From positions 1-64,000 of the forward strand of contig NZ_JBDKWZ010000017.1 of the NCBI RefSeq assembly GCF_039710355.1: a stretch of 64,000 nt of DNA. Reading direction: 5' to 3'. A model generated the notes under the pieces. That model did no database searches and was not told the DNA's origin. It saw nothing but the letters and a program-made list of their open reading frames with translations. Within the stretch, counting starts at the first letter, position 1. Each line of letters starts with the position of its first letter. The position numbers and the translations under genes were made by a program. Source of the DNA: Rapidithrix thailandica (GTDB lineage Bacteria > Bacteroidota > Bacteroidia > Cytophagales > Flammeovirgaceae). Below are positions 1 through 7,506 of this stretch, one piece after another.

Positions 1-756
1 GAAATTGATTCCCCGGCAGTAATAGGAAAACAAAAATAAATTGCGCATTTCCCAGGCCTTACTCCAAGGCTGTAAGGGAAGCTGTTCGATGGCTTTGATA
101 TGTTCTTTTTTCAAGGCCCGTTTGGGAGTGGCATTTTTCAACCTACTTACCTTATACCCTTCAAAAGGATAGTACTTTTTTTCTACCAATTCCTCTTTTA
201 TCGCACGGTTATAAATGGCCCGTAGCGCCCTCATATAGATACCAATGGTGTTCATACTCAAGCCCTTTCCCAACAACTGCTCTTCCATTTTCTTCAAAAA
301 CACGTAATTCAATTCTTGAAAGGAAAGTTTGGGTTGATTGCCGGCTATTTGTCGAAGCGAACGTAAGGCATCTTTATAGGTATCTGCCGTTTTAATCTTC
401 CCCAAATCGATTTTGTCTTGGATTACTTTCTCGGCAAAAGTAAACAGATCAATGGTTTCCCGTTCTCCTTTGACAAGACGTTCAAAGTCCTCAAAGGAGA
501 AAATACCTCCTTCTTCATTGCATTTATGAATGGCTTTCTTGACCTTGGCAATGGTATGATTCAGGTATTCATCGATCAACAAGTATTCAGGGTGCTTTTT
601 CCTTGGACACTTCCGCTGGCTGTCCCAGTGTTTGACACTACTATGAAAACCCGTAGCCACATACTTTACTTTTCGGTGGAGGATATAACGCAGCATGATG
701 GGATGCTCCCCGTTTTGCAAGGTTTTGGATTTGAATAGGACTCCCTGAACTGACAT
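1..756 (-). CDS. Tyrosine recombinase/integrase, N-terminal part, runs off the left edge
   Basis: The minus strand is open from an ATG at 754-756 to the window edge (252 codons, no stop). The product starts MSVQGVLFKSKTLQNGEH and shows the layout of Bacteroidota mobile-element integrases: an arm-type DNA-binding region (about residues 1-75, with KVKYVATGFHSSVKHWD), a SAM-like core-binding region (about 105-210), and the beginning of the catalytic domain, cut off at box I (FSYYCRGINF, whose Arg would be the first catalytic residue). The gene points away from the tRNA-Val fragment at 907-949, only 150 bp off, as expected for an integrase next to its attachment site. The remaining catalytic residues (His-x-x-Arg, Tyr) lie outside the window, so activity cannot be judged. 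Confidence 0.9.
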   Translation of the reverse strand, partial: MSVQGVLFKSKTLQNGEHPIMLRYILHRKVKYVATGFHSSVKHWDSQRKCPRKKHPEYLLIDEYLNHTIAKVKKAIHKCNEEGGIFSFEDFERLVKGERETIDLFTFAEKVIQDKIDLGKIKTADTYKDALRSLRQIAGNQPKLSFQELNYVFLKKMEEQLLGKGLSMNTIGIYMRALRAIYNRAIKEELVEKKYYPFEGYKVSRLKNATPKRALKKEHIKAIEQLPLQPWSKAWEMRNLFLFSYYCRGINF

Positions 757-759
757 GAT

Positions 760-788
760 GTTTAAACCGGTTTAAACATAGTTTAAAC
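760..788. promoter_or_regulatory. Three GTTTAAAC boxes at the integrase start, two forming an 18-bp palindrome
   Basis: Immediately upstream of the integrase ATG there is a perfect 18-bp palindrome, GTTTAAACCGGTTTAAAC (760-777), followed by a third GTTTAAAC at 781-788. Position and symmetry suggest an operator for a dimeric repressor or excisionase, or arm-type integrase binding sites. No regulator gene is visible in the window, so the role is inferred. Confidence 0.5.
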
Positions 789-906
789 AAAAATAACAAA
801 TAAGTACAATGAATGGAAAAAATCAGCAAAGAAAATAATTTACAATGCACTAATAATCAAGTATTTGCAAGTAATTCAATACAATCAGCATACAAGAAAA
901 TGCTAT

Positions 907-949
907 CTTACAAGCAGGGGGTCACTGGTTCGAATCCAGTAGGTCCCAC
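907..949 (+). other. Attachment site: 3' fragment of tRNA-Val(UAC)
   Basis: The bases fold as the 3' half of a tRNA: anticodon loop CTTACAA (907-913, anticodon TAC), 3' anticodon stem GCAGG (914-918), 5-nt variable loop, T arm ACTGG-TTCGAAT-CCAGT (924-940), acceptor strand AGGTCCC and discriminator A. The 5' half is missing: the bases before 907 do not pair with GCAGG. A truncated tRNA 3' end beside an integrase is the usual mark of site-specific integration into a tRNA gene. Because the fragment reads on the + strand, the intact tRNA-Val should lie at the other end of the element, to the left of this window. Confidence 0.85.
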
Positions 950-959
950 GCTGATTATC

Positions 960-995
960 AAGCAGTTATCTATTTATAGGTAACTGCTTTTTTTA
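960..995 (+). terminator. Original terminator of the tRNA-Val transcript
   Basis: Stem AGCAGTTA (961-968) pairs with TAACTGCT (981-988) across a 12-nt loop and runs into a T tract. It sits right after the tRNA fragment, so it is probably the chromosomal tRNA terminator now separated from the functional tRNA by the element. Confidence 0.75.
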
Positions 996-1647
996 TTTGC
1001 ATACAATTTCACATACAAATACCCGCTTTTCTCCAAGAAAAACACCTTTCCAAAAGACATTCAAAAAACGTCATTTTTACAATGCTAGAAATCTATAAAA
1101 TGAGGTTGGTCTTTTCTCCATCAATTACATGAAGGCTTGCACGGCTTTTCGTTCAAAGGGCAGGAGATTACAATCACAATTCCTTTCCCAAGAAAAACCG
1201 CTTGGAAGCTGTTAAAAACCCGACCTAATCAGATAAGAAATGCATAACCCGTCGAAAAAATATGCCTTCACCGGTGGAATATTACGGCTAGGTATGAGAT
1301 CTGATTTACATTACTTGGCCATAAAATGTTAGAAAGGCTTCGGTAATATTTCAAAATTTACTGGCCAAAAGAATTCCTATTTGAAGGCAAAAAGAGCAAT
1401 ATTCTGCAACAAGTATCCTTAAAACTATCGCTTTGGCTGCCCTAAAAGCCAAAATCAACAAAAAAGTATGAGGCATAACTTTGTGACCGCAGAGGCGTAT
1501 ATCCCATTTGCTAGAGGACAGTACAGACTTAAGGTATGTAAAAGGCATTGCATAAAAGCAGCAAAACCACAGAAATATACAAGCAAGCAGTTATTAAAAT
1601 CAGAAGAAAATAAAAAATTTGCTAGATTAGTAGTGAAAATATAGTGT
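996..1647. other. Gene-free stretch
   Basis: About 650 bp between the attachment site and the accessory genes. Short open frames occur on the minus strand, but they lack family resemblance, convincing starts and continuity. I see no RNA gene or mobile element in it. Confidence 0.5.
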
Positions 1648-1675
1648 AAATAAACACTACTAGTGGTGTTTATTT
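1648..1675. repeat. 28-bp imperfect palindrome upstream of the first accessory gene
   Basis: AAATAAACAC at 1648-1657 is matched by GTGTTTATTT at 1666-1675, with an ACTAGT centre and one mismatched pair on each side. It is followed at 1679-1695 by a TGTTGTGCxxAATxATG motif that recurs before the third accessory gene (3861-3877). The outer bases resemble the hairpin at 10514-10549 (AAATAAACA...TGTTTATTT). It may be part of a cassette-junction structure or a transcription signal. Confidence 0.5.
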
Positions 1676-1702
1676 GGTTGTTGTGCACAATAATGCCAAA
1701 CC

Positions 1703-2746
1703 ATGAGCTTACAGATAGTTAACGAAATAATAGGACAATATCAGATAGCAAAAGGAATCACTAAAAATGACCTTGAAAGATTAGCTAACAATCCAAGAAC
1801 TAAGACTATTCAATTTGTCGATCCTTTAGATAACACGGAAATTGACTTATTGGAAAGAATAGTTTTTTCTAAAAGACCCGATATAACTCTCAGAATTTAT
1901 GGACATACTTGTGATTTGACTAAATATATTGATAATATCCCATCTCTGAGAAATATTTCAGCTGATTGCTTAATGGATGCGAAAGGTATTGAATCTGTTA
2001 TAAGATTAAGAAACTTAGAGACCTTAGGTGTTGGGATTTTTAATCTTGACAATTTTGATTTTCTGAATGATATCAATCCAAATATTAAAGCACTATATCT
2101 TCATCAAACACGAAGTAAGAAGCCGAAGATCGAATGTATAAATAGATTTACGGATTTGGAATATCTTTATCTGGAAGGGCAACAGAAAGGATGTGAATCA
2201 ATTAATCAATTGAAAAAGCTTAAAAAAGTTATTTTACGTTCAATTTCAACTCCGAATCTGGACTATTTGCAAGGATTAAAAGAATTATGGTCAGTTGATA
2301 TAAAACTTGGTGGAATTAAGAATTTTGATGCTTTAAAAACATTGCCAAATTTGAAATACTTGGAATTATGGCAAGTGAGAGGTTTAGGTGATTTATCATT
2401 TATTTCAGATTTAATGAGTCTTCAAAATCTATGCATTCGATCACTTAAGCAAGTTCAAAAGCTTCCAGTGCTGGAAAATTCTAGTGCACTTCGTAGAATT
2501 TATTTAGAGAATCTTAAAGGATTAAAGGACCTTTCAAGTGTAAAATCAGCACCTGCTCTTGAAGAATTTATATATGTATTAGCCCAAAACCAAGTTCCGG
2601 AAAAACTGATCCCTATTCTTGGAAATTCTAAGTTAAAAAGCATCTTTTGTAGATTTGGGAGTATTAAAAAGAATGATGCATTTGATGCTGTGGCATTGAA
2701 ATATGGAAAACAGATTTATAAATATAATGAATTCAAATACAAATAA
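1703..2746 (+). CDS. Leucine-rich repeat-like protein
   Basis: A 347-residue protein without signal peptide or membrane segment, so probably cytoplasmic. From about residue 90 to 330 it carries degenerate leucine-rich repeats of about 22-25 residues, with strands such as LRNLETLGVGIF, FTDLEYLYLEG, LPNLKYLELWQV and SLQNLCIRSL. LRR solenoids bind proteins, but nothing shows the partner. The first 60 residues do not match a family I know. The gene is AT-rich and is the first of three accessory genes separated by large palindromes, which fits horizontal acquisition; an immunity or anti-phage role is only a guess. The ATG at 1703 is the first usable start, because the ATG at 1693 reaches a stop after eight codons. 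Confidence 0.7.
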   Translation: MSLQIVNEIIGQYQIAKGITKNDLERLANNPRTKTIQFVDPLDNTEIDLLERIVFSKRPDITLRIYGHTCDLTKYIDNIPSLRNISADCLMDAKGIESVIRLRNLETLGVGIFNLDNFDFLNDINPNIKALYLHQTRSKKPKIECINRFTDLEYLYLEGQQKGCESINQLKKLKKVILRSISTPNLDYLQGLKELWSVDIKLGGIKNFDALKTLPNLKYLELWQVRGLGDLSFISDLMSLQNLCIRSLKQVQKLPVLENSSALRRIYLENLKGLKDLSSVKSAPALEEFIYVLAQNQVPEKLIPILGNSKLKSIFCRFGSIKKNDAFDAVALKYGKQIYKYNEFKYK

Positions 2747-2748
2747 TT

Positions 2749-2890
2749 ACTGTACACAATACATGGGATAGTGCATGTGGGTTTCAGAGGTTTTCGAGCG
2801 CTTGTGGCTCGAAAAAAAGGTCAGTATATCTTGACAGGAAAACGCCTCGTAATCCCGTACGGCACCATACCGCCACCGTTAGGGTCAATT
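2749..2890. repeat. Cassette-junction-like imperfect palindrome between accessory genes 1 and 2
   Basis: This 140-bp gap is much richer in GC and symmetry than its neighbours. An inner perfect 9-bp hairpin TTTTCGAGC/GCTCGAAAA sits near its left side, and an outer arm GAGGTTTTC pairs with GAAAACGCCTC (GC bulge). It opens with a TACACAATACATGG motif and closes with CCACCGTTAGGGTCAATTAAG just before the next ATG. The layout resembles integron attC sites and the similar single-gene palindromes common in Bacteroidota accessory regions. No integron integrase is present, so a true attC function is unproven. An open frame through it (from 2771) would add 42 non-secretory residues to the next protein and is not used here. 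Confidence 0.5.
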
Positions 2891-2896
2891 AAGCCA

Positions 2897-3736
2897 ATGA
2901 GACAGATTTTCATTCTAACCATACTATTAGCGACTAACCCAATTCTTTTTGCGCAGAAACTTCCAAAGTTCATCCAAGAAAGAATTGAGTTTTGTGACGC
3001 CAATTTCTCAGATAACCAAGCAATTCAGCTTCGAAAGGAGCTAAATGAACTTGAAGATTACTTTGTGAAAAAAGGACTTTTAACTGATAAAGCTGGAAAG
3101 AGCTACCGGGCTGTCTATGAACGAATAGCGAAAGAGAATGATCTGAACTTTGAAATTGATACAACTTTTGAACTGTTAGCCGCTCTTGAATTTGAAGTCT
3201 ATACAGGCTGTTTTTACAAAGTGCTAAGCCCTGAACAACTATCCGAACTGACTTTTAAAGATCAGGAAGCTGCAGAGCGAATAGCAGAAGGTTATGAAGG
3301 TGATGTTACTCCAGGAATAGTTGCTCAAAGAATTATTGATAATTTAACCGTTGATGACTTTAAACTCGAGTTCTATAAGGTGTCCTCACTCCTGACTTTT
3401 TACCGAATTGCCCATCCAGCGCCAACGTTGGACTTCGGATTACTAGAATTCAGCAAGAACATGGATTCGAATATCAAAACAATTGAAATCGTTTTGAATG
3501 AAAATAATAGTATTAAGATTGGTAATAGCACTATGAGCCTTGATGAAGCAAAGCAAAGAGTCTTTCAATTCTTATTAACTGACCCGAATAAAAAAGGAGT
3601 GGAATTATCAGTATCAAGAGATGCGTCTTATGAGTCTTATATGGAATTGATTGAAATGCTTAACTCTGTTTATTCGGAATTAAATAAGAAATTTGACAAT
3701 GTGGCTAAAAACATTATAATCAATGAACCAAAATGA
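2897..3736 (+). CDS. Secreted ExbD/TolR-like protein, accessory gene 2
   Basis: A 279-residue protein that starts with a clear signal peptide (MRQIFILTILLATNPILFAQ). This start is preferred over an in-frame upstream start at 2771, because the extra residues come from the intergenic palindrome and would bury the signal. Residues about 20-190 are mostly helical and match nothing I recognise. The last 80 residues (IEIVLNENNSIKIGNSTMSL, then a basic-acidic stretch ending with a helix) resemble the periplasmic domain of ExbD/TolR proteins, but the ExbD N-terminal membrane anchor is replaced by a cleavable signal. It may be a periplasmic protein that binds or mimics the TonB-system partner; this is inference. 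Confidence 0.65.
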   Translation: MRQIFILTILLATNPILFAQKLPKFIQERIEFCDANFSDNQAIQLRKELNELEDYFVKKGLLTDKAGKSYRAVYERIAKENDLNFEIDTTFELLAALEFEVYTGCFYKVLSPEQLSELTFKDQEAAERIAEGYEGDVTPGIVAQRIIDNLTVDDFKLEFYKVSSLLTFYRIAHPAPTLDFGLLEFSKNMDSNIKTIEIVLNENNSIKIGNSTMSLDEAKQRVFQFLLTDPNKKGVELSVSRDASYESYMELIEMLNSVYSELNKKFDNVAKNIIINEPK

Positions 3737-3739
3737 AAA

Positions 3740-3871
3740 GGCCCTAACATTTGCTATTAGTCATGGGGTTTCCATGAGGTTGGATAGTTGAGTGCCGGTT
3801 GTAAATTTCTGAGCAATCTTTAGCTTTAGTAGATAAAAATCTCCACGCCTAATAACTAGGTGTTGTGCTTA
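3740..3871. repeat. Second cassette-junction-like gap, between accessory genes 2 and 3
   Basis: A 130-bp gap that starts GGCCCTAACATTTGCTATTAG and ends TAACTAGGTGTTGTGCTTAATG at the next start codon. The closing motif shares TGTTGTGCxxAATxATG with 1679-1695. Internal symmetry is weaker than in the previous gap. Such motifs commonly flank single accessory genes in Bacteroidota; the exchange mechanism is not evident here. Confidence 0.4.
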
Positions 3872-4723
3872 ATGATGAAGAACATAATCTACATATTAGG
3901 AATCTTATTGATTTCTTGTAATTCAAGTCCCAAAAATGACGTGTCTGAAATAGCCAAAAAAGGCATTAGTGAAACTGATAGCATCAACATTACTAAATCC
4001 GAATTTGACCTAAATGGCACTTGGGGTTTGACAAACTATTTCGATACAATTATTGAAAGTAAAGAATTAGCTAAGTATCGACTTCAATCACCTACTTGGT
4101 TCGCAATACTATTAGAAATAGAAAACGATTCACTTAAAAGTTTCGGCTCAATTGTCAATGACCAATATTTGATTAAAAGAGCAACAGATACTCTAACAAC
4201 TTTGATGTCTAATGTATCGGGTGACAAGTGGTTTCTAGTTCTTAAAGAACCTGAATTAAAACTGATTCAGTATCCTAATTCGGAAAGGGTTGACTCGATA
4301 GTTTACACTTTCAGAAAAAGAGATGACTTAAGTTATTTCTCGAAATTCAACAAGGATTTCTTTATAATTGGTAATAATGTAATCGACTATTTCAACAAAC
4401 AATTATTCGAAGGAAAGTACATTAATACAGGGACAAATAAAGAAATTGTATTTGGTGAAAATGGACAATTAATAGGAATTGATGGATTTGATTCATATGA
4501 AGTACGAAACTACTTTGGAACTTTACATATGCATAGAAACCTTGACGTCATTACATTTAAGAACAAACATAATAACAAGTATAAACAATATAATTGGGTG
4601 TTTTCAGATGATGAATTGCTTCTGACCGAATTTGTTTATGAGAAAGTAACTTATGATGGAAAAACCTATAATGGAGACTACTTGGTTTTAGGAAAGGAGG
4701 AAATAAAGTTGAAAAAACATTAA
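3872..4723 (+). CDS. Lipoprotein of unknown function, accessory gene 3
   Basis: A 283-residue lipoprotein: MMKNIIYILGILLISCNSS gives a short hydrophobic signal and the lipobox LISC, with the Cys as lipidation site. The remainder is rich in beta-strand residues and polar, without a family I recognise. Two tandem ATGs (3872, 3875) fit equally well. An upstream in-frame GTG at 3860 lies within the repeated junction motif and is rejected. The gene is flanked by an 11-bp inverted repeat: TGTGCTTAATG at 3864-3874 over the start codon and CATTAAGCACA at 4718-4728 over the stop codon, which supports its being one mobile unit. Confidence 0.7.
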   Translation: MMKNIIYILGILLISCNSSPKNDVSEIAKKGISETDSINITKSEFDLNGTWGLTNYFDTIIESKELAKYRLQSPTWFAILLEIENDSLKSFGSIVNDQYLIKRATDTLTTLMSNVSGDKWFLVLKEPELKLIQYPNSERVDSIVYTFRKRDDLSYFSKFNKDFFIIGNNVIDYFNKQLFEGKYINTGTNKEIVFGENGQLIGIDGFDSYEVRNYFGTLHMHRNLDVITFKNKHNNKYKQYNWVFSDDELLLTEFVYEKVTYDGKTYNGDYLVLGKEEIKLKKH

Positions 4724-4729
4724 GCACAT

Positions 4730-4751
4730 AAACTGCATTAAAACGCAGTTT
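4730..4751 (+). terminator. Hairpin after accessory gene 3
   Basis: AAACTGC (4730-4736) pairs with GCAGTTT (4745-4751) around an 8-nt loop, seven bases after the stop codon. There is only a short T run, so termination strength is uncertain. Confidence 0.5.
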
Positions 4752-4987
4752 GGTTCGCTTAATTTGCAATAGTTATGACTTCATCTGACAACTTAAATGT
4801 TTCAAGGATATACTTATTTAATCTATCCTTGAACTCTTTTAATGCGCCATAACGTATGATGCAACAGATGCCCCGAAATCAAATTCTATCATTAAACAAC
4901 TGAGCTTTCAATGAGCGATAGTTCAGTTTTTAATTTGATTGATGTTTTTACTGATACATGGGTATTAATTTCAGTGGTTCGATTTTC

Positions 4988-5167
4988 GGCATCCCGGTGG
5001 CCGGCATTCCGGTGGCCGGCATTCCGGTGGCCGGCACCCCGGTCAAATAGTCCCACTATTTTCCTAAATGTAGAACCTCCGAAAGTCGGACCTCGCAACA
5101 ATGACCTTCTGAGGTTCCTGAAATGAAAATTTGCAGCCCAAAAGGATGAAATTTAAATATGCTCTTA
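4988..5167 (+). repeat. Dispersed intergenic repeat, copy A, with a 15-bp GC-rich tandem core
   Basis: Three tandem 15-bp units (ATTCCGGTGGCCGGC, first copy with one change) occupy 4991-5035. They are followed by CCGAAAGTCGGACC (5079-5092) and an arm at 5106-5167 that reads CTTCTGAGGTTCCTGAAATG and ends AATATGCTCTTA. The same arm and the CGAAAGTCGGACC block recur at 10881-11110, and related arms recur at 5511, 11343, 33551 and 41291. The rest of 4752-5602 shows no supported gene; the short frames across it are low complexity or shadow the repeat. Confidence 0.75.
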
Positions 5168-5510
5168 TTTATCCGGCACTCTTTCTTTGGGAGGTATTAT
5201 TGCGGTACGTATATTTAGTGGTGAAAACCCTTGGGGATGAGCCTCAACTATTTTATCTTCAAATACCAATTTTAAAATACGATTCAGCTGTGAAAACTAG
5301 CTCTGGATTGTTTGTTTAGCATGTGAAAATAGGAGGAGAGAATTGGCCTGTAGACATAGGGGCGAACATCACATGTAGGGACTAGTTATTAGATTTAAGC
5401 AAAAGGTTGTATGTAGTTGCAAGGTATGGAAGCTAAATATTTCTAGAAAAGAATGGCCTTACAGAGTCATATTATCACAACCTGACCGGTATCAACGTAA
5501 ATTATGGTGA

Positions 5511-5569
5511 ACTGAGGCTTTTGAAATGGGGACTTTCAAGACAAAGAATGGGACTTAAACGTACTCTAA
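5511..5569 (+). repeat. Dispersed intergenic repeat, arm only (copy B)
   Basis: ACTGAGGCTTTTGAAATGGG begins the arm, followed by CAAAGAATGGGACTTAAACG and TACTCTAA. It aligns over its full length with the arms at 5106-5167 and 33551-33609. It lies 33 bp upstream of the next start codon, so it may contribute promoter or leader sequence. Confidence 0.65.
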
Positions 5570-5602
5570 ATAGTTTTTTGAAATTTTATTAATACTGTAA
5601 CT

Positions 5603-6589
5603 ATGAACAAAGTATTTTTTTGCTTATCAACCATCTTGAGTTTATATACATTTTCACTTTCGGCACAAAGTAAAGAAGCAGTTGTTTTATTGGAGGGGTT
5701 TGATCCTGTTTTACTGGTGGATGGAAAAAATAAAAGGGGGCTGGATGATAAATTTGTAGTCCGGGGAGGCTTCAAATACCTTTTTTCAAGCGAGAAAAAT
5801 AAGAAAACGTTTGAAGAAAACCCGGGTCTTTACGAGGTACAAAATAACGGAGAGTGTACGTTTATGCCCGGTATCCAAGGAAATCCTGGGATTTGGAAAG
5901 TATATCAGAAAAAAATCTACTTGTTTGGAACTGTTCTTTGCCGGGAAAGATTTAATTTGGCGCCAGAGGCCATTCTTCATCCTGAAAAATGTAAGAAGGT
6001 CAAGAAAAGAAATGTTGCTATTGTTCTTTATGAAGGAGTGGAATTGTTGGATTTTGCGGGTCCGGGGGAAGTGTTTGCCGCAACACAGACGGTGGACGGA
6101 CAGTTTGCTTTTAATGTCTTCACTGTAGCGGCATCCACCCAACCGATAGTGAGTCAAGGATTTCTATCTGTTCAACCGGAATATTCATTTGCCAATGCTC
6201 CCCAGCCGGATATCATTGTTGTGCCGGGAGGAGATATCCAAAACCTGATGAAGGATGAAAAAGGTATGACATGGGTAAAAATGATTTCTATCAAGGCTGA
6301 AATAGCGATGTCAGTGTGTAATGGGGCATTTGCATTTGCAAAATCCAAATTACTGGAAAATAAAAGTATCACAACTCATTGGACGGCAATCAAAGACTTG
6401 CGGAAGCAGGTACCGAGTGCAAAGGTTTTTGAGGAGGTAAGGTATATGGATAATGGCCAAGTTGTAACCACTGCGGGTGTTTCGGCCGGAATTGACGGGG
6501 CCTTGCATATCGTCGAAAGGTTGTTAGGACTTTCCACTGCAAAATTTACTGCAAGGTATATGGAGTACGATTGGGAGCCGGGTTTATAG
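5603..6589 (+). CDS. Exported YHS-domain and DJ-1/PfpI-domain fusion protein
   Basis: 328 residues. A signal peptide (MNKVFFCLSTILSLYTFSLSAQ) is followed by a YHS-like region (about 25-125, GFDPVLLVDG... FKYLFSSEKNKKTFEENPGLY), a small domain often linked to metal binding, and then a DJ-1/PfpI glutamine-amidotransferase-like domain (about 132-328) of the AraC-regulator sensor type. The nucleophile elbow is MSVCNGAFAFA with Cys239, so the catalytic Cys is present; DFAGPGEVF and VVPGGD are family landmarks. The combination suggests a periplasmic protein linked to metal or thiol stress. The 2OG oxygenase gene starts 34 bp downstream and may be co-transcribed. Confidence 0.8.
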   Translation: MNKVFFCLSTILSLYTFSLSAQSKEAVVLLEGFDPVLLVDGKNKRGLDDKFVVRGGFKYLFSSEKNKKTFEENPGLYEVQNNGECTFMPGIQGNPGIWKVYQKKIYLFGTVLCRERFNLAPEAILHPEKCKKVKKRNVAIVLYEGVELLDFAGPGEVFAATQTVDGQFAFNVFTVAASTQPIVSQGFLSVQPEYSFANAPQPDIIVVPGGDIQNLMKDEKGMTWVKMISIKAEIAMSVCNGAFAFAKSKLLENKSITTHWTAIKDLRKQVPSAKVFEEVRYMDNGQVVTTAGVSAGIDGALHIVERLLGLSTAKFTARYMEYDWEPGL

Positions 6590-6623
6590 TACCATATTTA
6601 ATAAAACATTCAACAACGTCAAA

Positions 6624-7166
6624 ATGAAATTACAACAACACACTGCTAAAATTTGGAGTATCGAAGGTTTTTTGTCCTCCGGTGAGTGTAAAAAATTAAT
6701 TGAGCTGAGTGAACAACAGGGGTACGAAGAGGCCAAAGTGAGTATGGAGTCAGGACCTAAGATGATGAAAGGCCTGCGGAATAATTACCGGTTGTTGTAT
6801 GAGGACCCTCAAATGGCTCATGAACTATGGCAAAAACTGGCTCCTTTTTGTCCTGAAGTGATCGAAGGCTGGGAGGCGGTAGGTTTGAATGAGGTGTTTC
6901 GCTTTTACCGTTATGATATCGCTCAACGGTTTAAGCGGCATATTGACGGAAGGTTTAAGAGAAACTCATATGAAGAAAGCCGGGTGACTTTTATGATTTA
7001 TCTGAATCATGATTTTGAAGGTGGAGAAACCAAGTTTGATGAGGTGACGATTGTTCCTAAGGAAGGGGATGCGTTGTGCTTTATCCATGAGCAAAAACAT
7101 GAAAGTACACCTTTAAAAAACGGACTGAAATATGTACTCCGGACTGATGTGATGTACCGCAGCTAA
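6624..7166 (+). CDS. 2-oxoglutarate/Fe(II)-dependent oxygenase, prolyl 4-hydroxylase type
   Basis: 180 residues, with the complete jelly-roll iron site: His106-x-Asp108 in RHIDGRF, distal His159 in EQKHEST, and Arg173 in VLRTDVMY for binding the 2-oxoglutarate carboxylate. The size and the FMIYLN and GGETKF signatures match the stand-alone P4H-like 2OG-Fe(II) oxygenase superfamily. There is no signal peptide, so it acts in the cytoplasm; the hydroxylated substrate is unknown. It follows the YHS/DJ-1 gene closely on the same strand. Confidence 0.88.
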   Translation: MKLQQHTAKIWSIEGFLSSGECKKLIELSEQQGYEEAKVSMESGPKMMKGLRNNYRLLYEDPQMAHELWQKLAPFCPEVIEGWEAVGLNEVFRFYRYDIAQRFKRHIDGRFKRNSYEESRVTFMIYLNHDFEGGETKFDEVTIVPKEGDALCFIHEQKHESTPLKNGLKYVLRTDVMYRS

Positions 7167-7464
7167 AATCAACCTTTTTGCGTTTTTTTATATTGAAGTG
7201 AATTAACCTTTTTCTTTTTCCTAAAAAATGTTTCAAAAAGTGCCTTGATGAGCCGATTTTGATTTCATGTTCGGTCAAAAACTATATGTTTAAACCACTT
7301 CATTTTTCAGAGATAAATATTTCAGGTGTTAGCCGATTTATCAATTAACATAAATGATTGAAAATACTTTTGTCTGAAACCAGGTTTTGTGAGTGTCAAA
7401 CCAATAAATTATTTGGAATACAAATGTTTATTCTACCCACAAGAGATGTTGTATTATATTCAAT

Positions 7465-7498
7465 AAGAACCCGCTATCCAAATTAATGGCGGGCTCTT
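7465..7498. terminator. Hairpin between convergent genes
   Basis: AAGAACCCGC (7465-7474) pairs with GCGGGCTCTT (7489-7498), with one unpaired base. It lies between the converging oxygenase and methyltransferase genes and may end transcripts from both sides. The other bases of 7167-7506 show no gene. Confidence 0.6.
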
Positions 7499-7506
7499 AG
7501 GGTTCT

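Noticed and set aside
907..949. Functional tRNA gene
   Set aside because: Only the 3' half is present; the D arm and 5' acceptor strand are missing.
1351..1688. Two minus-strand ORFs (65 and 77 codons) in the gene-free stretch
   Set aside because: They overlap each other in different frames, lack family resemblance, and sit in AT-rich intergenic sequence.
2749..2890. True integron attC site
   Set aside because: The architecture is similar but the closing motif departs from the core-site consensus and no integron integrase is seen; kept only as cassette-junction-like.
2771..2896. N-terminal extension of the ExbD-like gene
   Set aside because: The 42 added residues come from the intergenic palindrome and would mask the signal peptide starting at 2897.
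5131..5319. 62-codon + strand ORF
   Set aside because: It begins within the dispersed repeat and has no family resemblance.
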